Source: Candidatus Methylumidiphilus alinenensis
GTDB lineage: Bacteria; Pseudomonadota; Gammaproteobacteria; Methylococcales; Methylococcaceae
Length of the DNA stretch: 44,820 bases
Reading direction: 5' to 3'
NCBI GenBank assembly: GCA_003242955.1
Contig: QJPH01000228.1
Span: 1-44,820, forward strand
Below, piece by piece: positions 25,767 to 33,273 of the stretch (within the stretch, counting starts at the first letter, position 1; every line of letters starts with the position of its first letter). A model generated the notes under the pieces. The model made no database searches, had not been told where the DNA came from, and was given only the letters and a program-made list of their open reading frames with translations. Both the position numbers and the translations under genes were made by a program.

Positions 25767-27968
25767 ATGCATAGAATCGACTTCCTATCTCGTCTATATT
25801 ATTTAGGCGGTTCCCTTACCCTGCTCCTTTGCTTGGTTTTGCTTTTGCCTTTGTTGGCTGGCTGTGGCGACCAGCCTTTGAACGATCCCTATCCCAAAGG
25901 CCAAGCAGGGAAGAACACCCTCTACACGGCTTTCGCAGAACGCCCCAAGCATCTAGACCCGGCGCGTTCGTATAGCGAGGACGAGGCGCGTTACGTCGCC
26001 CAAATTTACGAACCTTTGCTGCAATACCATTACCTGAAAAAGCCTTTCACGCTCGTACCTCTAACGGCGGCGGAAATGCCCAAAATCGTTTATCTAGGTC
26101 GTGATTTGAAACCCTTGCCGGAAGGTGTCGCTGACGAAGCGATAGCCTTTAGCGAGTACGACATCCGCTTGAGACCCGACATCCGCTTCCAGCCCCATCC
26201 GGCTTTTGCCAAGTCCCCGGACGGGCGTTTCCGCTACCATGACTTGACAGCGGAAGAATTGCAAGGCATCAAATCAATTGCTGATTTTACCGAAACAGGC
26301 ACCCGCGAACTAATAGCCGAAGATTATCTTTATGGCATTAAACGTTTGGTTCATCCACAATTGCATTCGCCCATCGCCGACCTGATGCAGGAACATATCA
26401 CCGGATTGAAGGCACTGTCCGATCAGGTGGAGAAAGACTTTAGTGCAAGCAAGGACAAATCGTCATTCTTCGATATTCGCGGGTACACGCTAGAAGGAGT
26501 GACGGTAATCGACCCGCATCATTTTAAAATCCGGCTGAACGGCAAATATCCGCAGTTTCGCTTTTGGCTGGCGATGACTTTTTTCGCACCCGTCCCTTGG
26601 GAAGCCGACCAGTTCTACAAGCAAAAAGGGCTGATCGCAAAAAATATTTCCCTAGACTGGTATCCAGTCGGCACCGGGGCTTATCTGATGGCGGAAAACA
26701 ATCCCAACCGCCGTATCGTGTTGACTAAAAATCCTAATTACCACGAGGACTATTATCCCACTGAAGGTTCGCCCGAAGATGTTAAGCAAGGTTTGCTTAA
26801 AGATGCCGGCAAAAAACTACCCTTCATCGACCAAGTGGTAAGCATTTTGGAAAAGGAAACCATCCCCTACTGGAACAAATTTCTGCAAGGCTATTTCGAT
26901 GCCTCCGGCTTGGCATCTGACAATTTCGACCAGGCGATCAGCTTTGCCGGTCAGGGTGGGCCGGAATTGACCGCGGAAATGAAGTCGAGACAGATCAGGC
27001 TGGAAACGGAAGTGGAAGCCTCAATCTTTTATTTAGGGTTTAACATGCTTGATCCCGTCGTGGGCGGTTACGGAGAGGCGCAAAGCAAATTACGCAGGGC
27101 CATTGCCATCGCAGTGGATTACGACGAATTCATAGGCATTTTCGCCAATGGACGCGGTATTGTCGCGCAAGGTGCATTACCGCCGGGAATTTTCGGCTAC
27201 CAGGAGGGCGAAGCAGGCATCAACTCCTATGTATTCGACTGGAAGGACGGCATCCCACGACGCAAACCCTTGGACGAAGCGAAAAAACTGTTGGCCGAAG
27301 CGGGTTACCCCGATGGCGTGGACGCAAAGACCGGCAAACCCTTGGTATTATATTATGACGTGACAGCAGCCGGGGCGGACAGTAAATCCACTTTGAACTG
27401 GTATCGCAAGCAATTCGCCAAATTGGGCATCCAATTGGTGTTGCGCACCACCGATTATAACCAATTCCAACAAAAAATGGCGGCTGGCAACGTACAATTG
27501 TTTTCTTGGGGCTGGAATGCCGATTACCCCGACCCGGAAAATTTCTTCTTCCTATTGCATGGGCCGAATGCGAAAGTCGGTGGGGGCGGCGAGAATGCAA
27601 GCAACTATAAGAATGCCGAGTTTGACCGCTTATTTGAGCAAATGAGGAATATGGACGACGGGCCGCAACGACTGGCAATCATCCAACAAATGCAGAATAT
27701 CGTGCGCCGTGATTCGCCCTGGCTGTTTGGTTATTACCCAATGAAATTCGCCTTGTATCACGTCTGGTATAAAAACCTTGCATCCAACCTGTTGGCAAGA
27801 AACCGCATAAAATACCAACGCATTGATGCACCGCTCAGGGCGAAACTTCGGTCGGAATGGAACAAGCCGGTTTATTGGCCCTTGTTATTAGGTTTGGTGT
27901 TGTTGATTATCGCGGTGTTGCCGGCATGGATGAGTTACCGGAAGAGGCAACGGGGGACGGCGTTGTGA
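25767..27968 (+). CDS. ABC transporter solute-binding lipoprotein, family 5 (oligopeptide type)
   Basis: About 733 residues. A lipoprotein signal ends in LPLLAGC, so the Cys should be lipidated. The body is an SBP_bac_5 protein (ERPKHLDPARSYSEDEARYV, YPVGTGAYLMAENNPNRRI, LKIGI-like lobes and NWYRKQFAKLGIQLVLRTTD), the class that binds peptides. Unusually, it also ends in a membrane helix (PLLLGLVLLIIAVLPAWM) with a basic tail, so it may be held at both ends. A GTG at 25755 is an alternative start. Its permeases are found 4.3 kb downstream, after an inserted cassette. The matching ATPase genes are not in the window. Confidence 0.9.
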   Translation: MHRIDFLSRLYYLGGSLTLLLCLVLLLPLLAGCGDQPLNDPYPKGQAGKNTLYTAFAERPKHLDPARSYSEDEARYVAQIYEPLLQYHYLKKPFTLVPLTAAEMPKIVYLGRDLKPLPEGVADEAIAFSEYDIRLRPDIRFQPHPAFAKSPDGRFRYHDLTAEELQGIKSIADFTETGTRELIAEDYLYGIKRLVHPQLHSPIADLMQEHITGLKALSDQVEKDFSASKDKSSFFDIRGYTLEGVTVIDPHHFKIRLNGKYPQFRFWLAMTFFAPVPWEADQFYKQKGLIAKNISLDWYPVGTGAYLMAENNPNRRIVLTKNPNYHEDYYPTEGSPEDVKQGLLKDAGKKLPFIDQVVSILEKETIPYWNKFLQGYFDASGLASDNFDQAISFAGQGGPELTAEMKSRQIRLETEVEASIFYLGFNMLDPVVGGYGEAQSKLRRAIAIAVDYDEFIGIFANGRGIVAQGALPPGIFGYQEGEAGINSYVFDWKDGIPRRKPLDEAKKLLAEAGYPDGVDAKTGKPLVLYYDVTAAGADSKSTLNWYRKQFAKLGIQLVLRTTDYNQFQQKMAAGNVQLFSWGWNADYPDPENFFFLLHGPNAKVGGGGENASNYKNAEFDRLFEQMRNMDDGPQRLAIIQQMQNIVRRDSPWLFGYYPMKFALYHVWYKNLASNLLARNRIKYQRIDAPLRAKLRSEWNKPVYWPLLLGLVLLIIAVLPAWMSYRKRQRGTAL

Positions 27969-28372
27969 ATAGTGGAATATTAGAATTCCTGATTCCTAGC
28001 CGACCACTTTCTCTGCAAGCGAAACCAAAGAGCAAACAGGATTGGAAAAACTTTGTTCGTGAAATGGCCTCGCAAAATTGGATGGACTCTTCTCCTATCA
28101 GAAACACTGATCTTTGTTTAACCCTTGTGTATCTCTGTGACGATTCACCGCCGGATACTGATAACATAATCAAGCCTATTCAAGATGCCTTGATAGGTTT
28201 AGTTTATGAGGATGACAGCTTAATTGCCGACGTGGACAGTCACAGACGCTTTCTCAGTGACCCGCTTGATTTAACCAGCTTACCTAGCTTATTGGTGGAT
28301 GGCGCATTGATTGGCAAAGAATGTGTCTACGTTAGAGTCAGTCGATCCAAATCTTTAGAGAGCTACTTATGA
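27965..28372 (+). CDS. RusA-family Holliday junction resolvase-like nuclease
   Basis: 135 residues starting at GTG 27965, which overlaps the stop of the binding-protein gene as GTGA; G-rich sequence lies 8 bases before. Upstream ATG and CTG frames would overlap the lipoprotein gene by over 40 bases and are less likely. The RusA signature is complete: SPPDTDNIIKPIQDALIG, then YEDDSLIADV. D64, D66, D74, D83/D84 and K70 fit the metal-binding acidic cluster and conserved Lys of RusA. RusA proteins cut four-way DNA junctions and are usually found in prophages. No phage genes are nearby. It overlaps the next gene by 4 bases, so the two probably act together. Confidence 0.85.
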   Translation: MNSGILEFLIPSRPLSLQAKPKSKQDWKNFVREMASQNWMDSSPIRNTDLCLTLVYLCDDSPPDTDNIIKPIQDALIGLVYEDDSLIADVDSHRRFLSDPLDLTSLPSLLVDGALIGKECVYVRVSRSKSLESYL

Positions 28373-29037
28373 TAGAAGATACTCAGCGTTCCCATGAAGC
28401 AAAAATAAATGAACTTGCCGAACTGTACGCCCGTGAAGGTTATACCGTCAAACGGGAACCATCTGAACTCGATATACCATTTAATTTAAATGGTTTTCGA
28501 CCTGACTTAGTCGCTACAAAAGAAAAATCAGGGTTAATTGTCGAAGTCAAGGGCAAACTGGCACGGCTACCAGTAGAAAGGTTTCGTACAATAGCCGAAG
28601 AAGTTAGCCGACATCCAGGTTGGCGTTTCTTATTAGTCACCTTGGATGATGTGGAAAGCCAAAACCTGCCAGGAATTTCCGAAGACCTGCCTCAATGGAC
28701 ACAGTTGAAAGATCATGCGTATCAGGCGGATGGATTGCTCAAGAATAGAAAAATGGAACCTGCCTTATTATACCTATGGAGCATTTTTGAGGCTGCACTG
28801 AGAAAACATGCCATCGACGCAGCAATTCCCGTCGAACGTTTTCCAGTTTCGCGATTGATTAATCATATGTACTCGCTAGGAGAGTTGACTTTATCCCAAT
28901 ATGATCTTACTAATATTGTTATGAAAACTAGAAATAAACTGGCACATGGCTTCCTTACTAAACTTGATTTCAGTTTAATGAATAAATTTAAGTCTCTTGT
29001 TGAAGACTTGATTGGTGAGTGGGGGCATTTTGATTAG
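28369..29037 (+). CDS. Restriction-fold plus HEPN-like fusion protein
   Basis: 222 residues. The N-terminal half has FRPDLVA, then GLIVEVKGK: D46, E59 and K61 match a PD-(D/E)XK core (REase AHJR-like group). The C-terminal half is helical and carries MKTRNKLAHGF: R188, N189 and H193 give the Rx4H pattern of HEPN ribonucleases and HEPN-like helical domains. A combined DNA-cutting and RNA-cutting (or binding) protein is therefore suggested. It is translationally coupled to the RusA-like gene (ATGA overlap). I know of no characterised system with this pair. Function is inference. Confidence 0.7.
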   Translation: MIEDTQRSHEAKINELAELYAREGYTVKREPSELDIPFNLNGFRPDLVATKEKSGLIVEVKGKLARLPVERFRTIAEEVSRHPGWRFLLVTLDDVESQNLPGISEDLPQWTQLKDHAYQADGLLKNRKMEPALLYLWSIFEAALRKHAIDAAIPVERFPVSRLINHMYSLGELTLSQYDLTNIVMKTRNKLAHGFLTKLDFSLMNKFKSLVEDLIGEWGHFD

Positions 29038-29068
29038 AAAAACCCAATAAACCTAGTGGAGTAAGACC

Positions 29069-29680
29069 ATGTCCGCAAATATTAAGCAACACGATCATGT
29101 AATCACAGAAGAAGAATACCTAAAGGGTGAACTCGACAGCGAAATAAAGCATGAATATGTGGATGGCTATATTTATGCGATGTCGGGTGCAAGCAAGAAC
29201 CATGAAAGAATAGCCGGGAATGTCTACCTTGCCTATGGCAATCACTTAAAAAAATCACCCTGCGAACCCTTTGCCTCTGACATCAAAATAAAAACAGGCT
29301 CAAAATTCTTTTACCCCGATGTGATGGTAGTTTGCAAAGATCAAACCCAATCGGAGTATTACACCGAATCGCCGACGATAATTGTCGAAGTCTTGTCAAA
29401 ATCAACAAGACGCATGGATGAAAAGGTCAAGCGCATGGCTTACCAATCTATAACCACATTACAAGAATATGTGCTGATTGAACAGGACTTTGTCGATGTA
29501 GAGGTTTGCCGACGTTCGGAGAGATGGATTTCCAATCATTATTTTATGGGCGATGAGGTGTTGTTTGAATCCATCCGCTTGACTTTGCCTGTCGAGGAAA
29601 TTTATGCACGGGTGGAGAATGAAGACGTGAGGATATATTTTGAAGAACAACAGCGTTTTCAACATCTAACAACTACTTGA
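29069..29680 (+). CDS. Uma2 family (DUF820) putative endonuclease
   Basis: 203 residues of the Uma2 family, a PD-(D/E)XK fold group that is often multiplied in cyanobacteria and some other bacteria. Seen: TEEEYLKGE, HEYVDGYIYAMSGAS, FYPDVMVVCK (Asp84), and PTIIVEVLSKSTRRMD (Glu107). The biological role of Uma2 proteins is not known. The last ~10 residues (QQRFQHLTTT) are encoded by the left end of the family E element that follows, so the original C-terminus was replaced by the insertion. Confidence 0.88.
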   Translation: MSANIKQHDHVITEEEYLKGELDSEIKHEYVDGYIYAMSGASKNHERIAGNVYLAYGNHLKKSPCEPFASDIKIKTGSKFFYPDVMVVCKDQTQSEYYTESPTIIVEVLSKSTRRMDEKVKRMAYQSITTLQEYVLIEQDFVDVEVCRRSERWISNHYFMGDEVLFESIRLTLPVEEIYARVENEDVRIYFEEQQRFQHLTTT

Positions 29681-29767
29681 TAGCGAGTAAAGAGCGCAAA
29701 GTATACACTTAAATGAAAGGGGTAACTGAATATCATTTATTAGTTTTTGTTAAAGATGAAAACGCTG
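29651..29767. mobile_element. MITE-like element, family E, copy 3
   Basis: 117 bp with ends CAGCGTTTTCAACATC and GATGAAAACGCTG. The left 30 bases are coding (end of Uma2). The right end is 4 bases from the ATG of the ATPase gene, so that gene's ribosome binding site and leader lie inside the element. Confidence 0.88.
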
Positions 29768-29771
29768 TGTT

Positions 29772-31031
29772 ATGATTAAAAAAATCCAAATATCAAACTA
29801 CAAGTCCATTGATACGCTAGACTTTCAACTAGGGCGCATCAATGTCTTGATTGGCGAAAATGGCGCGGGTAAAAGCAATATTCTTGAAGCGATTGCTTTA
29901 GCAGGCGCGGCGGCGGCGAACAAGCTGGATAATGAGTTTTTGACATCGCGTGGAATTCGAGTCACTAGCCCCGAATACATGCGGCCTGCGTTTCCAGAAT
30001 TTGATGCCTTAGCAACAATAAAAATTGAAATTATAACCAAGCAATATATATTGTCAGTCAATTTAACGAATGATAATACGGCTTATTCGAAATGGTCAGC
30101 TCAATCAAAAATTACAGCAAATATAGAAACTTTAATACACAATATAGATATGTTAATAACTAAAAAAAAATCTGCATTTGAAAATTCACAGCTAAATTTA
30201 TGCAAAAACGAAATCGAGAACTTCTGTACAAAAAAAAGTGCAGATAAAAATACTACATATTTGACACTTGATATTTCATCAGATAATTATAGTGACTACC
30301 TATCAACTGACCCTCAAACGATGTGGATGCTGGCCAAAATATTTGTTAAACATCCTTTGAGTACTGATATACAGAAATTTTTAATATATTCCCCAGAAAT
30401 TTCTGCACTCCGTACCTTCCAACGCGAAGGTCAAATCGAACCCTTAGGCATTAATGGTGAAGGGCTGTTAAAACTGCTATCCGTTCTATCCAGTCCTGAA
30501 TATTCGGACAGCCTCAATGCAATCAGAAAATCCCTGCAAATCTTAGGTTGGTTTAAAGACATTAACATAACTGAACCTGCTCCATTTTCGGGCAGCAGGA
30601 TAGAAATTAAAGATCGCTATTTGGACGAAACCCGTCGCTATTTCGACCAACTCAGCACCAATGAAGGCTTTTTGTTCCTGCTATTTTATTTCGCGCTATT
30701 TTCCACCGACCTGACCCCGAAATTTTTTGCCATCGACAATATTGATGCATCTCTAAATCCCAAGCTTTGCGAGAAACTGATGAGTGAATTAATCGCGCTT
30801 GCGGTCAAACATGACAAGCAAGTGATTTTCACTACCCATAATCCGGCGATACTGGATGGCTTGAACCTTGACGATGACGAACAACGATTGTTCGTCGTAT
30901 CCAGAAACAAAAACGGCGCGACACGGTTGAAGCGAGTGATCAAACCGCCTACAAAAGCAGACGAGCGGCCTACCCGGCTGTCCGAGTTGTTTTTACGAGG
31001 CGTGTTAGGCGGATTACCCAAGGGATTTTGA
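29772..31031 (+). CDS. AAA/ABC-type ATPase (OLD-like), partner of a Toprim protein
   Basis: 419 residues. Walker A is GENGAGKSN (28-36). The middle (~85-205) is AT-rich and probably forms coiled-coil and insertion segments. The C-terminal half has FFAIDNIDASLNPKL (318-332) and FTTHNPAIL (switch His356). At Walker B, Asn323 stands where a catalytic Glu is usual (IDN instead of IDE), so hydrolysis may be slow or use another residue. It belongs to the AAA_21/SMC-like group seen in OLD, Gabija and similar anti-phage systems. The Toprim gene follows one base later. It has no classical ribosome binding site outside the family E element. Confidence 0.8.
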   Translation: MIKKIQISNYKSIDTLDFQLGRINVLIGENGAGKSNILEAIALAGAAAANKLDNEFLTSRGIRVTSPEYMRPAFPEFDALATIKIEIITKQYILSVNLTNDNTAYSKWSAQSKITANIETLIHNIDMLITKKKSAFENSQLNLCKNEIENFCTKKSADKNTTYLTLDISSDNYSDYLSTDPQTMWMLAKIFVKHPLSTDIQKFLIYSPEISALRTFQREGQIEPLGINGEGLLKLLSVLSSPEYSDSLNAIRKSLQILGWFKDINITEPAPFSGSRIEIKDRYLDETRRYFDQLSTNEGFLFLLFYFALFSTDLTPKFFAIDNIDASLNPKLCEKLMSELIALAVKHDKQVIFTTHNPAILDGLNLDDDEQRLFVVSRNKNGATRLKRVIKPPTKADERPTRLSELFLRGVLGGLPKGF

Positions 31032-31032
31032 T

Positions 31033-31716
31033 ATGGCAAGCTTTGCGTTGATTACCGAGGGCATAACCGATCAAGCCGTGTTGGAAAACATCCTGACGGG
31101 GCTGTACGGGGATGATGTGGAAGTCAATCCATTGCAACCACTGCGCGATGCGACCGACACCAGCCGTATCAAATCGGACTCATTCGGCGGTTGGGAGCAA
31201 GTGTTTGAATATTGCCAGCACGAGAACTTTGACGAATTGCTAATTTTTAACGATTACGTCATTATTCAGATAGATAGTGACTGCGGTTACGAAGTGAATT
31301 TTGGCGTTCCCCTCACTCATGGCGGCAAAGACCGCCCTGTTGAGGAATTGGTTGATGAAGTTCGCCAAAAGATAATTTCAAAAATAAACAAAGCCAGCTA
31401 TGAGCAACACCAAAATCAATTCAAATTTGCCATTGCCGTGCATTCCTTAGAATGCTGGCTGTTGCCCTTATTTTTAAAGGAAAAGGCGCATTTAAGGAAA
31501 ACCAAAAATTGCTTTCATCAATTAGAACTTGAAACGGAGCGGCTTAAAATTGATTGCAAAAAAGAATACTTGTCATATAAAAGGCTAAGTAAACCCTATC
31601 AAAATGCAAAGCAACTCGAAAACGCGAAACTTCTACAGCAAAGCCTCGGAATATTCGTAAATTCATTACCATCGGTAAAATTTTTTTGTAAACAACTTTC
31701 ACATAATGATCGTTAA
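31033..31716 (+). CDS. Toprim-like protein, partner of the ATPase (DUF4276-like)
   Basis: 227 residues. It opens FALITEGITDQAVLENIL with Glu9 at the Toprim acid position, and carries IIQIDSD (D81, D83) as the DxD motif. Together these are the metal site of Toprim nucleases. In OLD and GajA the ATPase and Toprim are fused; here they are two adjacent genes. Two-gene forms known to me include PARIS (AriA/AriB), AbiL and RloAB-like pairs; which is closest cannot be decided by eye. It likely serves as the toxic nuclease controlled by the ATPase. Confidence 0.7.
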   Translation: MASFALITEGITDQAVLENILTGLYGDDVEVNPLQPLRDATDTSRIKSDSFGGWEQVFEYCQHENFDELLIFNDYVIIQIDSDCGYEVNFGVPLTHGGKDRPVEELVDEVRQKIISKINKASYEQHQNQFKFAIAVHSLECWLLPLFLKEKAHLRKTKNCFHQLELETERLKIDCKKEYLSYKRLSKPYQNAKQLENAKLLQQSLGIFVNSLPSVKFFCKQLSHNDR

Positions 31717-31817
31717 GCTAACAATTACAGCAGAAACTAGGCAGGATTTGGCAGTAACCTACGATTTGCTTTTCAAACAGAGGATAAAATGTACCCTCAC
31801 CACCTATCAGTATTTTA

Positions 31818-31840
31818 CCCCCCTTTGCAAAAGGGGGGGA
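31818..31840. repeat. Family B palindrome, copy 4
   Basis: CCCCCCTTTGCAAAAGGGGG in the gap 31717-31883, which otherwise shows no gene. Confidence 0.7.
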
Positions 31841-31883
31841 AGCGCATCCCTAGTCTTGTCGTAAAGTGATAGGTGATAAGAAA

Positions 31884-32138
31884 ATGTACCTGCAATTAAA
31901 TCGCAAATTTGAAGAAGTATTGGAACCTTTAGGTCATGAGGCAGCTAATTTCTTTCTTGCCGCAAGCTTATATCATGCCCACAAAATAAGTTTCTCAGCA
32001 GCAGCCGCATTAGCTGATCTCAGTTTCGAAGCATTTTTATCGCGCTTAGAAGAACATTTTGATTCCGGTTTTTGCATTGCCGATGCAACCGTAGTTGAGG
32101 ATATAGATAACGTGGCAAACATTATGAGTCACCAATGA
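31884..32138 (+). CDS. UPF0175-like antitoxin
   Basis: 84 residues starting at ATG 31884, with AGGTGATA upstream. ASLYHAHKISFSAAAALADL followed by SFEAFLSRLEEHF matches the helix-turn-helix-like core of UPF0175 proteins, which are paired with DUF3368 PIN-domain toxins. The gene looks intact. It overlaps the truncated toxin by 4 bases (ATGA). Confidence 0.75.
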   Translation: MYLQLNRKFEEVLEPLGHEAANFFLAASLYHAHKISFSAAAALADLSFEAFLSRLEEHFDSGFCIADATVVEDIDNVANIMSHQ

Positions 32139-32251
32139 AGCTAGCTTCCAACGCCAGCCCGATAATTTTCCTGTCAAAATTAAACGCCATCAATCTGCTG
32201 ACTGACTGCTTTGAATTAGTACTTATTCCAGAAAAGGAATATAAGGCGTAA
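32135..32251 (+). pseudogene. Truncated PIN-domain toxin (DUF3368)
   Basis: Only 38 codons remain. They read ASNASPIIFLSKLNAINLL and then FELVLIPEKEYKA before a TAA. This is the start of the DUF3368 PIN domain, including its first catalytic Asp-equivalent region and the conserved NASP motif; full proteins have about 150-160 residues. The remaining acidic residues are lost, so no nuclease activity is expected. The permease gene begins 41 bases later, so the deletion probably coincides with the edge of the inserted cassette. Confidence 0.8.
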
Positions 32252-32292
32252 AACCAGACTAATTAAATTTAAACAAAAGTAATTTTTTTTCC

Positions 32293-33270
32293 ATGATCCA
32301 ATACCTCATCCGCCGCATCCTCTACGCCGTGCCTTTGCTGGTCGGCGTGAATATTATCACCTTCGTGTTGTTCTTCGTCGTCAACAGCCCCGACGACATG
32401 GCGCGTATGCACTTGGGTCAAAAGCGCGTCACCACCGAGGCCATCGCCAAATGGAAACATGAGCGGGGCTATGACCTGCCGATGTTCAAAAACGACAAGG
32501 CCGAAGGGATAAACCAGTTCACCGAGACCATTTTTTACCAAAAGTCCGTCGGGCTGTTCTTGTTCCGCTTTGGTCGGGCCGACAATGGCGAGGACATCGG
32601 TGCGGATATCAGCCAGCGCATGTGGCCTTCGTTGGCGATTGCAGCACCAACGCTACTCGTCGGGTTGCTGGTGCATGTAAGCCTAGCCTTGATGCTGGTA
32701 TTCTTCCGCATGACTTACTTGGAATTTTGGGGGGTGGCCCTATGTGTGGCGCTGATGTCCATATCATCGATGTTTTACATTATCGGCGGGCAGTTCCTGA
32801 TGGGTAAGCTGCTGCAACTGACACCCATTTCCGGCTATGACCTAGGCTTGAATGCGCTAAAATTCCTGGCTTTGCCGGTCATTATCAGTGTGATTGCCGG
32901 AATAGGCTCCGGGGTTCGCTGGTATCGGACCTTGTTTTTGGAAGAGGTCGAAAAGGATTATGTACGCACGGCAAGGGCCAAAGGACTGAGTGAAACCACT
33001 GTGTTATTTACCCATGTGCTGAAAAATGCCATGATTCCCATTCTAACCGGCGTGGTGGTTGTCCTGCCGATGCTGTTTATCGGTAGCTTGATCACCGAAT
33101 CGTTTTTCAGCATTCCGGGGCTGGGTAGTTATACGATAGATGCCATCAACAAACAGGATTTCGCCATCGTCAGGGCGATGGTATTCTTAGGTTCGGCACT
33201 CTATATTTTGGGCCTGTTGCTAACCGATATCTCTTACACGCTGGTCGATCCCCGTGTGCGTTTGAATTAA
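32293..33270 (+). CDS. ABC transporter permease, DppB/OppB type
   Basis: 325 residues. It opens MIQYLIRRILYAVPLLVGV, the standard start of DppB-type permeases, and has about six membrane helices. The EAA loop reads DYVRTARAKGLSETTVLFTH, and ITESFFSIPGLGSYTIDAI follows near the end. It should form the membrane channel with the next gene. The substrate is likely a peptide, by homology. Only 3 bases separate it from the second permease. Confidence 0.93.
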   Translation: MIQYLIRRILYAVPLLVGVNIITFVLFFVVNSPDDMARMHLGQKRVTTEAIAKWKHERGYDLPMFKNDKAEGINQFTETIFYQKSVGLFLFRFGRADNGEDIGADISQRMWPSLAIAAPTLLVGLLVHVSLALMLVFFRMTYLEFWGVALCVALMSISSMFYIIGGQFLMGKLLQLTPISGYDLGLNALKFLALPVIISVIAGIGSGVRWYRTLFLEEVEKDYVRTARAKGLSETTVLFTHVLKNAMIPILTGVVVVLPMLFIGSLITESFFSIPGLGSYTIDAINKQDFAIVRAMVFLGSALYILGLLLTDISYTLVDPRVRLN

Positions 33271-33273
33271 GTC

